Source of the DNA: Dimorphilus gyrociliatus
Lineage: Eukaryota; Annelida; Polychaeta; Dinophilidae
Reading direction: 5' to 3'
Assembly (NCBI GenBank): GCA_904063045.1
Contig: CAJFCJ010000006.1
Location: forward strand, 434,001 to 498,000
DNA: 64,000 nucleotides
Both the position numbers and the translations under genes were made by a program. This document shows positions 36,049 to 47,811 of this stretch, piece after piece (the stretch's first letter is position 1; each line of letters begins with the position of its first letter). The notes below the pieces were generated by a model. That model had not been told where the DNA came from, searched no databases, and saw nothing but the letters and a program-made list of their open reading frames with translations.

Positions 36049-36689
36049 CTTACGACGCTTTCTTCTCTTTTTTTTCCTGATCAATCAAACAAGTTCTTCG
36101 TCTAACAGAGATAATAACAACAATGGCGTTTGGTCACGTGATCCGCAGTAAATGATCACGTGATAGAAAAATATTTCCCTTCTTGGCTTCTAGACTTATT
36201 TTCCGAATCGAAACTGATATAAAATAATCACTTTTATTTTATAATCACTAAATTGTATCATTTAAGGGAAAGACAATCCGAATTAGTCCTTAAACGTACA
36301 TAACGCAGGTCATGACCTGCTTATTTGCATGCAATCAGCTGTTTGCATGTAAACAAACGATATATGGTGTAGGTGATGTCAGTGATAGCCTGCATTTTAT
36401 TTATTTATTACATCTCTAACTTATTTAATTTATTCTCGTAAATTATAATTTTCTTACAATATTTGTCAATTCAAAGTATATTCTTAGCAGACACACATTA
36501 TCATATCGCCAAGAAATGAATGCGATACAAGCAGTATGTCAACTGTGGAAGACATTCTAGTTTTTTTTTAATTTAAGCAACAATTTTTGGTAATAAATTA
36601 TTATACAATTCGCAGACGAAAAATACCAACCAAACCAAATATTAAGAAATTTCTAGAATCTAAGCAAACAGAAAAATAAGCATTAGGAT
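36049..36689. promoter_or_regulatory. UBE2H promoter region
   Basis: 640 bp between the UBE2H start and the stop of the next minus-strand gene. AATGGCG lies at 36122-36128, 75 bp upstream of the ATG. Two CACGTG E-boxes lie at 36135-36140 and 36157-36162, 22 bp apart. A perfect 16 bp palindrome containing AGGTCATGACCT lies at 36305-36320. The distal part is probably the 3'UTR of the Egalitarian-like gene. No exonuclease-coding exon was found here. Confidence 0.55.
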
Positions 36690-38366
36690 TTAGGCTTCAT
36701 GATACAATTTTGTTGCAATAATTTCTCCAGTTGAAAGTGTTTGAGTACTGCTGTCAGTTGTCTTTTTTACCGAACAAATTGATGAACTTGAATTTGAAGC
36801 TGTTTCAGTTGTTGGTGGTCGGGATGTATAGGAGCACAAATCCAATCTTAATTCGTGTAAATCGGTCAATGAGCCATTAGACATAGTTCCATCAAAATCA
36901 TCAAGATTTTTATCTGATGATGAATCTGACGGTATTATGCTATTTATCTCGTCTTGAAATGAAAAAGGAGCTGATTCTTCGAACATAGCAGAGTTAGGAA
37001 GTGAAGTTGGGGCAACTTCATCTTCTTTCCATACGTGAGTGGCTCTCCATTTGGCTCGAGATGTCTTAGGTGCAAGAACAGCATTGAACCACAAAGTCTC
37101 TCCAATTTTGAACTCTGTTTGCATATCCTCTATCGCTTCCACCATTATGCTTTTATCAAAAAATACGTGCTCATGTTTGCCAAGATCAACTATACCCCAT
37201 AATTTTGCTACATGATAAATAATTCCGTTGCAGGCTGTCAGCACATTTTGCGCTGAATGAACAAGGCCACTTTTTGGTTTACTTCCTGTAATAATTACAT
37301 TAAGCTTGGCACTTTTTAAAAGTGTTACGCTTTGATCAGCTCGATCATAGTTGAAAACCGAAGAAAAAGATTCGAAAAAACTCTCCAAATCCTCTTTATT
37401 GGAACCCATAACATTTTTCATACTTTCGGGCACGCTGGTTGTAAGGGGGAGTAAGCTTTGTATAGGGACTGTGGTACCCGAGAAACGTTTCTCCAGTATA
37501 TCTTTAAGGAACATGACTGATTTATATTCAGTTGCAGTCATAGAGACCGGTACGTTTGTTTTTCTCTTTTGAGATAAGTCTGTTTTGTCATTAAGGGATT
37601 TAGTTCGTTTTATATTGGAGCGTGAGTTCAACTTTGAATGCCCATTGCTCAAATCCAAATTCCTAGCTGGTACCGCTGGGGTTGACAAAGAAGCGATGTC
37701 ATCTTTAAGAGCAACAAGCTCTCCTTGAACCTCGAAGATATGAGGATGTTTCAGTAACCATTTTCTGAAATCTAATTGCGGACCAACGATACCCCTAATT
37801 TCAGCATTTGCCTGACTTAAATGTCCAGCTAATGATTTTATATTGATCCATTTCTCTTCCTTCTTTGCTAGCCATGACTGAAAGTAATTTACAGCTAGCA
37901 TCTCAAGAGAAACGTCAGGCACAAGGCTTGCTCCAGCTCCTGGAACAACGTTTGAACCGGCTCTCGAACATGAGACGCCGTCATCCAAACTGGATTGAGT
38001 AGAAGGAGATGATGCCTCAAATAGAGATACAACATTTCCCTTAATAGTGAAAAGTGACGGATATTTTTCTAGAAAGCTCTTTAAACCTAGAAAACAAAAT
38101 AATGATGAATCTAAACACATATACTATAGATGGCGCTAATCAGCAATTATACCGGCTTCGTTTCCACCACAGGCAACTCGCATTTCTGCTGTAAAACTCT
38201 GTAAAATTGTGTATATTGTGTTGGTAGCTAGTATTATAATTTAAAATAACTGTACCCTGGAGTTAAATCGACCAGCGAGCTGCGAAATATTCAAGCTTCC
38301 ATTGCTGTTCATAAGTACTTCAAGAAAATAAAGCATCGCTTTATGACCTGCTTCCTCGGTTGACAT
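36690..38366 (-). CDS. Egalitarian-like protein lacking the exonuclease domain
   Basis: Three exons: 38366-38256, 38198-38153, 38086-36690; 517 aa. The N-terminus (MLYFLEVLMNS, ISQLAGRF, FTAEMRVACGGNEAGLKSFL, YPSLFTIKGN) matches the N-terminal module of Egalitarian homologues, the part that in Drosophila Egl binds BicD. A second copy of this winged-helix-like unit is visible further on (FRKWLLKHPHIFEVQGELV). A later segment (LWGIVDLGKHEHVFFDK ... WFNAVLAPKTSRAKWRATHVW) looks like a small S1/cold-shock-type fold (inference). The final exon ends in a Ser/Thr-rich tail with a clear stop. The 3'-5' exonuclease domain typical of Egl/EXD1 is absent, and no such exon lies before UBE2H. Intron 2 contains AGATGGCGCT at 38128-38137. 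Confidence 0.8.
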
Positions 38367-39566
38367 TTTTTTTATTGTTTCCTTTTAACATTACAATTAA
38401 ATGTAATTAAACTACATAGTTTAAATAGTTAAAAAATATATTAAACATAATAGCTTTCTAACTCACCAGATATTAATAGAGATTTACTGAAAGACGGTTG
38501 ATTTCCTACTCTTGGGTATTGTTAAAAAGCCCAAGTTAGTGTCTAATAATAGTTAATGAGCGAGGAATCGAAATGAAGAAGATCCGATTAGCTCTTCTTC
38601 CTGAAACATCATCGTGAGCCATAAAGTTTGGGGTGATACAATATTATAACAAACTCCATAAATCCTATTGTCAGCTTAGTATATTTCATGGATACTTTAT
38701 ACATAAAATAAATTTATAAATCATCTTCATAAATTTTATTTTGTTAGCGATGTTTAGTGAGCTAAACGGCTTGATTGTAAAAGAAAAACTTAGCAAAGTG
38801 AAAGACGTAAAAAGTAATTTTTTGACCTTTAAAAAATTGGACAATGCTGATTAGAAAATGATCAAATAGAAAAAATATTATTGTCTTTTAAAATAATAAA
38901 AAAAAACCTCAAAAAATTGACGAAAGCGGAAAATTCCTGAGAAATAAGAATCAATTAAGGATGATTCTTCGGCTGAACCGACCACTGAACCTTACTTTTA
39001 TTTAAAAATTGTTTTCGGAGACGTAACAAATTAGTAAGAATTGTTATTTGATACTAGTAGAATTATCTCGTCTTTGCAAAAAAGTTATCGTTAATATAAA
39101 TTTTAATGCGCATGCGCAACATACATACGCCATTTTTGTGTGCTGAGCTTGACAGGTTCCTTCAAATCGTGCCGGTATTAAAGAGTTTTTAAGGATTATC
39201 TGCTAATTTTATATCTATTAGTTAATTCAACGATATCCTATTATATTTATCAAACAAAATCTGCATTTAGGTCAGAAATCAGACGAGAATTGAAGTTAGT
39301 ATTAAACATTTCATTATTTGTGTTCTAAATCAAAACAAATTTCAAATGAATTACGTTCGATTTTTACTATAGCGTCATTAATTATATATAAAGGAAAATG
39401 TTATAATTGCAAAACTCATTGTAAAAATTGTAAAGTCTCTTGATCTGAAATTATTATAACAGGGGCAAACTCAAATTTGTTTGTTTTTTTTGTATGGATA
39501 TTCTCGATATTACTTAGTATAGCAAATAGTGACTTTAATAATTTTTCTTACAGTACAATTAAGAAA
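38367..39566. other. Divergent intergenic region and USP 5'UTR
   Basis: 1.2 kb between opposite starts. A splice acceptor (tttttcttacag) ends at 39553, 13 bp before the USP ATG, so an upstream non-coding exon is likely. ACGCCATTT (ATGGCG on the other strand) at 39127-39135 marks a possible promoter about 440 bp upstream. No other coding frame is supported. Confidence 0.5.
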
Positions 39567-41726
39567 ATGGTTTTAGAGACCGCTCATGCGGTTCTGAGAC
39601 TACTGGGCTTTTGCTTCTTGGATTGGATATTTTTTATGCTCATTGACAATGCGGTTAAATTTAGTCTCCGGTATGTTCAAACATGTTGTTTTGCACAATT
39701 TCACTCGTATCATTTCTCTAGGAAAAATGTTTTTAGTCGAGAAGTTATTTGGGCTTCAGAATCAGTTGTGTTTGTAACTGTTGCATATAACTTGCAATAT
39801 TCTCACACATTTATGAGCCATACCCCATATCTTTTATATATTGCTGCTCTCATAGAATTTGGTATCACCTTATACTCTTCTAGGTTTTATGCTAGGTGAG
39901 ATATATTCTAAGTTTCATCCATTTTTAAGCTTATTGAATCTTAATTATCACTTTTAGAAATTTGTTATCTTTTATTGGAAATCGTTGGGAAGAATACGAA
40001 CAACACGAAGAAAGTAGAGAAAATCAACAGCGCTTATTTGAAGCAACAAGACATACTCAAACACTCAATCAGACATCAACAATTCAACGTTCAATAAGTT
40101 GTGCTGAAGTACCATTGGTGAACCAACAAAAATCTCAATATAGCTATTCACCAAAGACAAATTTTACAATGCAATCAGGATTTGATTTTTCAGTTCGTCG
40201 ACCTATTCAACAAAGTGAGCCATCTTTTCTTCCAGTAAGGAATCTACAAGAAAGTAATTTTCCACCTCCTGGCATATGTAATTCAGGCAACATGTGCTTC
40301 CTAAATAGCATTGTGCAAGTACTTGCACATACTCCTAAATTAGTTGAGAACTTAAGCCGAACTAACGACTCTGGATCAAACTTTTTGAAATCATTTAAGG
40401 ATGCATGCTTTCAATTGAGATATAACAGAAATGCTAAGAGTTATGTTGAGCTCAATCAGTTGAAAAACTTTATTCGGTGTAAGGACCCAAGCAAAGAATT
40501 TTTAAACTCAGATTCAATCCAACAAGAACAGCATGATGCCAGTGAACTTTTTCTCTGGCTTTTAGACTCTTTACATACTGATTTACTTTCAACTGACAAT
40601 ACACGTAAGCTTTTAATTCATTTGTATGATAATACTATTTTCAACTTATTCAGTTAATGGAGCTCTCTGTGGAAGACAACCTCAGAATTCTTTGGAGGCT
40701 TTAAAGTTTATTTATGGTGACATGACGGTGAAGGACATGGAGGAAGTTAGAGATACAAGTTACACAGAAATAGGCAAGTCAAGGAATATTGAGTCGGATG
40801 CATTTGTCGAAGCTGTTCAAAGATTATCTGACATTGAGTGGTTAGCTTACAAATCGAAGAACTGTACAGCAATTGACGAGCTATTTACGGGGCAGCAGTT
40901 ATTTATTTCCCAATGTGCCAAATGTTATAAGCCTTCAGTGAAGGTTGTATTCATTTGATTTTACTTCCTCAAAGTAACAACATTAACTTTACAGGTTCAA
41001 CCATTTAGGGTTTTAATGTTACCAGTCAGTGAATGCCAAATAAATCACATTAGCGGAGTTCTTCATTTGAATGACTGTTTTCAAAAGTTTGCGGCAAGCG
41101 AAAGCGTTCAAGATGCAGTTTCATGCAAATCATGCTTGAACACTACGCTCAACGGTGCAGATTTGATGGGAACATCAACACCAGTTTATCGGCGTAGACT
41201 ACCGACTGATGCATCGCCTATACTATCTTGGAATGACGAGAGAGTGCCAGCAGAAGAAGGTACAACTCCCTTTAAAACTTCTACACCGGTTAGAGGACTG
41301 TCATCATCAGACTATTTTTTAAGAGCCTATTTGCGACAACTCCCACCTTGCATTGCCATTCAGCTCCTACGGTATCGTTGTACAGAAGAACATATATGCA
41401 GAAAAATTGATACACCGATTAATATACCACTAAGGAATTTGAATTTAACAAAGCTACTTATTGGAAACTGCACAATTTCACCTAAAGTTGAAACAGTTTT
41501 TCCAAGTGCTATTGACTTATTATATGATTTGTATGCAGTTTGTGTTCATTTTGGTTCAAATTGCAGCAGTGGACACTATGTCACTTATGCTTTAGGTCCA
41601 GATGAACTGTGGTATAAATTTGATGATGACAAAGTGACTCGTATTACTGGAATGGACTATGAATTAACCAAGCGACAAATAAAGGAAAATGTTTATTTAC
41701 TTTTCTACAAACGCCGTATTTGTTGA
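39567..41726 (+). CDS. Membrane-anchored ubiquitin-specific protease (USP)
   Basis: Four coding exons: 39567-39895, 39958-40604, 40654-40943, 40995-41726; 665 aa. The frame runs upstream to a TTG at 39477, but a 3' splice site at 39553 and the ATG at 39567 (MVLETAHAVL) mark the start. Residues 1 to about 110 hold two to four hydrophobic segments. The C19 catalytic domain follows: Cys box GICNSGNMCFLNSIVQVL with Cys near residue 223, then EQHDASELF, a CxxC pair (CAKC, CKSC), and a His box GHYVTYAL with His near 616 followed by WYKFDDDKV; ends VYLLFYKR. All catalytic positions look intact, so it should remove ubiquitin at a membrane. The membrane N-terminus and SESVQDAVSCKSC recall mitochondrial USP30, but orthology is not certain. 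GNM replaces the usual GNT before the Cys. Confidence 0.88.
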
Positions 41727-41789
41727 ACAACTTGTTGCGATATTGTCGCATGATTTTGTTTATTTTTTTTGAATGAAATATAATTGGTG

Positions 41790-42724
41790 CTAGTGATAGG
41801 AGTTCGATTCGGTAGATTGGGTGAGATAAATTTCTAATGTAATTAGGCCAATAGAAAGAGTAAATAAAGCTTTTGACAGAAGTAAACTCCAAGATCCCAG
41901 ACTGAAACATTGTATCAAAATTCTGAAAATAAAAAGAAATTTCACATTTTGTTACTAAAAAAAGTATATAGCTTACTGTATAACTATAGGGCGATAAACA
42001 GACAAAAACAGAAAGCCTACTACAAGAGGTAAGAGTGCTTTATGTAAATAATAACGAGAATATAGCCAAACCAAAGTAGCAACAATCACGTTGTGTATCT
42101 GCAAGTATAAGCAAGTAACTATATAACAAATATATTCATATAAATGAATTTACCAAATTGATATTGCTCTCAAAGCTCATTTGCATGTACTTCCAGTCAA
42201 ATTCAACCCCTCTAGCTCCGACCCACAAAGGTATAAAGCGTGTAACAAGTAGCTCTGCTCCTGCCCATCCAAGACCAGCAACCAAAAATTTCATTTGACC
42301 TTTAGCAACTAATTTTGTCATTACCAAATGAAGACCAACTAAGTCAGCTATATCAATGGTGCATTTCATTAATTCCTAAGAGAAAATAGTAAAAATAGTA
42401 CGTATCTTCCATAAGCTTTAAATTATTTCAATACTCACGCCGACAAAGTCAAAAGATGAAGATGAATCGTATACGGGGAAAAATGTTGCTAATACGAGCA
42501 TTTTACACAATTGTGTAAACAAATAAGCTGCTCCTGCCTGAACACATTTCCAAAAAACGCTGTACTCTTGCCTGTATTAAAGATTACCACTTAAAATTGC
42601 ATTATATCGTTCAGTTGTCTCGTTGTATGACTGTTATTTATACTTACAGCCCGGATGTTCTGTATATTAGTACATAAGGAACGTACGACACAGCAACACA
42701 ATTTATAAAATGAAAAAAAGTCAT
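41790..42724 (-). CDS. TMEM147: TMEM147 ER membrane protein
   Basis: Five exons: 42724-42648, 42571-42439, 42375-42154, 42098-41977, 41922-41790; 228 aa (human 224). Begins [17 protein letters not shown]. Contains [20 protein letters not shown], then [39 protein letters not shown] and SLGSW near the C-terminus, all diagnostic of TMEM147. Multi-pass ER protein of the translocon-associated TMEM147-Nicalin-NOMO (BOS) complex for multipass membrane protein insertion. Its stop is 63 bp from the USP stop on the other strand, so the 3'UTRs must overlap or be very short. Head-to-head with the receptor phosphatase gene. Confidence 0.97.
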
Positions 42725-43064
42725 TTCTTTTCCAATTTAGGGTAATATAAGAAGTTGACTTTGGATCAACTGAAGATAATTAAAATATTCTCGAACTTGT
42801 ATTTTCGAAAATATAAAGTGGCTCCTTGGTTATGCGCTCTTTTCTTGCATATTTTGAGGAGAGGAAGCCAAAACCACACTACCTCAGTTTAACCCGAGAA
42901 TTTTTATGGATTGAGCGATGGCGGCAATGGCTGCGATGCATAATAATTTTACTGAGAATCATTTTTAAAAACTAATTTATATTGGAGTTTCGTAGAATCT
43001 TAGCGGAATGTTTAAATACTGCTGTTCTATCACTATTCTCCCTTGAACCGTATCATGCTCAGTG
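42725..43064. promoter_or_regulatory. Divergent promoter, TMEM147 and receptor phosphatase
   Basis: 340 bp between opposite start codons. GATGGCGGC, a YY1-type core, lies at 42917-42925 near the middle. A single short element serving both genes is plausible but untested. Confidence 0.5.
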
Positions 43065-46000
43065 ATGAAAATAATAATTCTAATCATCTTTTTCTTTGCC
43101 TCTAATTCCCTTTACTTCAGATTTGTTCAAACAGGTAGTATAATAGTGAGGTACTGATGAAATTATTAATATTTTTTATTGTAGATACGAATGTTGAATC
43201 TTTTACAATCGAAGGCCAAGCAGATGCACATATTGGTGGTCCAAAGAATATTCTATTTTTTCAATGCAATCATTCCAAGCATGATTTCGTTTTGACTTCT
43301 AACAACGGATCAATTTTTCTTGCAACAGTTAATTCTACTCATGAAGGCGTTTATCAATGTTCATCATTAAATTGTAATGATTGCTTACAGTGGAATTTCA
43401 CATTGCACGTTGAAAGTACGTTTTTTATTTTTCATTACACTAGATATGTAAAATTTATTAGATATATCTTGGTAAAATATTCCTTTTTAGTTCAAATTCT
43501 ACTTTTAATAACTAAAAACTTTGATACATAATTGCACAACAGAAACAGGTACCAGGGAAACTAAAAAAACCACCCTAAATGATCCCATTACTACCAATAC
43601 TGTAACCACGTTAGCACCGACGTTAACTGTTGATATAATGGAAGATACTGAAGTTAAGGGATTTAAAATAACCAACAGAACTTTTAATTCCGTTCAAGTA
43701 CACTTTAAAATTACTGGCACTATTCCTCTTGGTAAAATATATTGTGAAAAAATTTGTGGTCTACAATGTCGAAACTTAACTCTTTGCAAAGTGAATCGTA
43801 CATCATCATCTGTAAGATTTTCGCAACAAGATTTAGCGATTATTCTTTGAATTTTTTTTCGTTTTATATATTTTCAGATATATAATATTCAAAATTTAAG
43901 AGAAGGTAATTCATATGAACTGAAAGGTATTTTAAACAATAGTGTCACATTGTATATTGGAAAAGTTACAACGCTTAAGAAACGTATGTATTAGAATTCT
44001 AAATGATTTAAACATTATAATTAGTATAAACATTTTCAGCCTCAATTAAAGTAACATCGATTTTTACCTCTAAATTTTGCTTTCAATCGGAAATAGAATG
44101 TGCTAAGTGTATTAAAATCTTATTGAAGAAAGCAAGAAGTAATGAATGGAAACGTTCATTTTATAATGGGAGGACTTTTTGTATAAATTATTTAGGTTAG
44201 TGTTTCTCCGAACTTCTAGACTGGAGAGTTTACTTTCTTTTATGATGTAATAGATTCCGAAGAAGAGTACGACATAAAAATTGACATATATTTCGGAGAG
44301 TACGGATTTCTTGAAGCGAAAAAGTATAAGTTAAAAACCAAAGCTGAAAGTATGTGTTCTGTGCATCTTTAATAGTGATTTGATTATTGATTCTTTTAGT
44401 ACCACCGTCTCCAAAGATTTTAGACCTCGAACTTAAAAAAAATGTTTTAACTTTGTGGATAGAAGTCGATAACTCAAAGAAAGTTGAAGAATTTTTCATA
44501 AAATTTCAAAATTGTCCGTCAGCCAAAGAAGTTAATTATACTACAAATGTGTCCGAATTAAAATTAAATAATACCCGATATCAGTTTATAACAAAGGTAC
44601 TTAAGTAATTAAAGGATATTCGAAAAGTTTTTATTTTACATTTGTGTCATAGCTTCCTGAAATAGGATGTAAAGTTTCTGTCAGTGCAGTAAGAAACTTC
44701 AATGGAAGTTCTCTTTATAGTCATTTTAAACATATTGATGATGCCATGCTGAAATATAGTAAGTGATTTAAATTTATGTTCTATCCTTAATAGAATTTTC
44801 ATTCTAGAAAACATTCGCCCACCGAAAGAAAAGAAATCAAATCAAACTGTTATAATAGCTGGCACACTACTTTCATTTTCCGCTATAGCAGCAGGAGCAA
44901 TATTTTTCTTTCTGTACAGGTAGAAAATTCCTCATTTCAAATAGATGGTTACTATCTAATTTTTCAGGCGATTTTTCCGACATCGTCAAAGATATGATTA
45001 CAATGGATTTTTTTTACAAAATGGACCATCCTCCATCGCAACAGTTGCCATAAATTTCAAATCAGAATTAACTAGTAAGTTTATGACATACATACTACTT
45101 TAATTTCGTACTATAATGTTACATAGAATTACCAGATAGTGATACCAAGCCAATACTTCTTGGGGATTGGGAAAATTATGTGCAGAAACTCCGCTCCGAT
45201 GGAGATGTTGGATTTTCATTGCAATACGCCGAGTTGGAAAAAGCAACTGCTCCAACCCACTTTCAAGCACATGCTTCCAATCTTTCTGAAAATCGTTTAA
45301 AGAATCGATATGTTAATATAGTTGCCTGTAAGTGATACTTAGGTTTAATAAACTTGACCTAGTTTGATCTTTATTCAGATGACAATACCAGAGTGATTCT
45401 TGGAACGAGTTCAAACCCCAAACATAACTATATCAATGCCAATTATGTTGATGTAAGCTATGGACAACATTAACTTTCCATTTACTGAGTTCTATTTAAT
45501 TGTAGGGTTATCATGCTGAAAAAGCTTACATAGCTGCACAAGGTCCGCTGCCAGCTACATTTGTTGACTTCTGGAGGATGATATGGCAAGAAAGATGTAC
45601 AGTTATTGTTGTTATAACAAACATGACTGAAAAAGGCAGAGTAAGTATTTATAATTCTAACAGTAGTTTTTCAAAAATTATTGCTATCAGAAAAAATGCG
45701 ATCAATATTGGCCATCGGAGGGTGAGGAAACATATGGTAATTTTACAGTAAAATTATTGTCAACTACTGAAAGAGCCTTCTTCACAATACGGGTATTTTC
45801 TATCAAGCAACATAAAGAATCTAAGGTAAATTCACTTTGTATATTAGAAATTATACATTCGAATCAATTCAAAATGACCTCAGGGAGATGATTCCGATCC
45901 TGAAGAAGAGCGAATGGTAGCTCATTATCATTTTACGGACTGGAAAGATCATAGCCGTCCTGCATATGCTTTGCCAGTCCTAAATTTTGTTAACAAAAGT

Positions 46001-47582
46001 GCTGCTGCTAACAGCGAAAATTCCGGACCTATAGTCGTTCATTGCAGGTATGCTTACGATGTTCAGGTTGTGATTTAATTCTAACACGCATTATAAAATT
46101 CAGTGCTGGAGTTGGAAGAACAGGAACGTATATAATGTTGGACTCTATGATGAGAGAAATTCGAGATAAGGGAACTGTATCTCTTTTGGCTTTTTTGTAT
46201 AGGATCCGTCAACAACGAAACGTTCTCGTACAAACAGAGGTCAGTCTATATTTGATTGTAACCTAGTATTTCAGTTAAGAACTTTTACAGGAACAATTTG
46301 TGTTCATTCATGATGCAATTGTCCAATTTATAAAAAGTGGAGGGGACACAGAAATAAAAGAGAGTGAATTGACAAGATACTGTTCTGAACTTGCTACAAT
46401 AAAATTACCTTCTGGCTCTGATGAAGAAGATGCAACAACTTCCCTTTTGTCATCATCAACATCAAGGTCTTCTACTTTAAAATCTCGGAGGGGCAATTGC
46501 CTGACTCCTCTTCATTTAGATGCCCAATTCGATGTAATTCTAATAATTTTATGTGAATCATTTTAAAGTCATAGCGAACAATTTTTCAGCTCATCACCTC
46601 TCATCAGCCAAAAGATTATATGTTCAGCGTGTCCTTAAACAAGGCTAATATTGGAAAAAATTTCTCACCAAAATTCTTACCTTGTAAGTAGCTGATCCCT
46701 CTTTCAACTATCAAATTTGCGTTACATAACATTAATATATATCACAGTAATAAACTCTCGAATAAAACTGCCTATGAAACCTGGAGAGGAAAATTCTGAT
46801 TATATTAATGCTTCTTATATGCCTGTATGTATATAATTTATGATAAATACTAGAAAATTTAGGAAAAATGTTCACAGGGCTTTTTTAAACGTCACGAGTT
46901 CATTTTAACTCAAGTTCCACTACCTCACACAACTGAACATTTTTGGATTATGGTTATAGATCATTCTGTCAAAGTTATGGTTAGACTAACTGGTGATGAA
47001 GAAGAGGATGGAGAGGCTTTTGAAAACTTTAAATGCGAAAAATTTAAAGTTGATATAGTAGAAGAATGTCATGAACTGAATTACGCAAAACGTATTTTTA
47101 GAATTCGTCTAATCGACGAGGATTTAGAAATGAAAACCACTTTAATTACCAGTAGTTATTGGCCTGAATCTTGTACGCCTATAACTACAACTTTTGAAGT
47201 TATTGATCTCATTAAAGAAAGCTACCAGGATGATTCCAGAGAATTAAGCATTATTATAGACAAATATGGTGGTAGAAGAGCTGGATTATTCTGTGCTTTG
47301 TCTGTTCTACAAGATCAGCTACGTCAGGAAGCTGTTGTTGACGTTTTGAGCTTAATGCAATTGTATCAATTAATTAGACCAGGCATACTACAATCACAGG
47401 TAGTGAAAGAGTGCACCTTTTGCAAAATTTAATTATTTTTGATATTTCAGATGGATTTACTATTTTTATATAAAGCTATTGAGAGTTTAAGCAGCGGTTA
47501 TAATCGCGATCGTGATTCAGGAATTGGAAATTGTCCAGATTCATCAAAGGCGGTCGACGACCATATTGGCAATGATAATTAA
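43065..47582 (+). CDS. Receptor protein tyrosine phosphatase, R5-type (PTPRG/PTPRZ-like)
   Basis: 21 exons with consistent phases, 1,120 aa. First exon 43065-43134 encodes a signal peptide ([14 protein letters not shown]). An Ig-like domain follows in 43185-43415 (Cys ... GVYQCSS), then a Thr-rich linker and fast-evolving FN3-like modules (43543-44758). The transmembrane segment is in 44808-44919. Two cytoplasmic phosphatase domains follow. D1 (45127-46533): [24 protein letters not shown], then [10 protein letters not shown] where WPD is expected, and [14 protein letters not shown] (split by an intron at 46048-46103), QTEEQF. D2 (46590-47399): [25 protein letters not shown], and [17 protein letters not shown] in place of the HCX5R loop. 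D2 resembles PTPRG/PTPRZ D2 most, hence R5. The carbonic-anhydrase-like ectodomain of vertebrate R5 members is absent. Confidence 0.93.
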
Positions 47583-47811
47583 ATTAGAAAATTTTTTACG
47601 TCGAAACATTATTTTCGTTTTCGCTTTTTTATATTGTAGACATATCTTTGTTGTTGTTATTATTTTACAATACTGCTTTATCTAATTTCTAGTTGCTTGT
47701 GTGATACGTCGTGAACGTCCTAAATGTTTTGAACACTGATGGTGCTCATTAGAAAATTCAATCAAATACAGCCACGAGTCATTCGTGTATTATTTCTAAA
47801 TTAGCTTTTTT

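Noticed and set aside
39477-39566. Hydrophobic leader upstream of the USP start
   Set aside because: It starts at TTG and spans an obvious 3' splice site (ttacag at 39553), so it is intron sequence, not a signal peptide.
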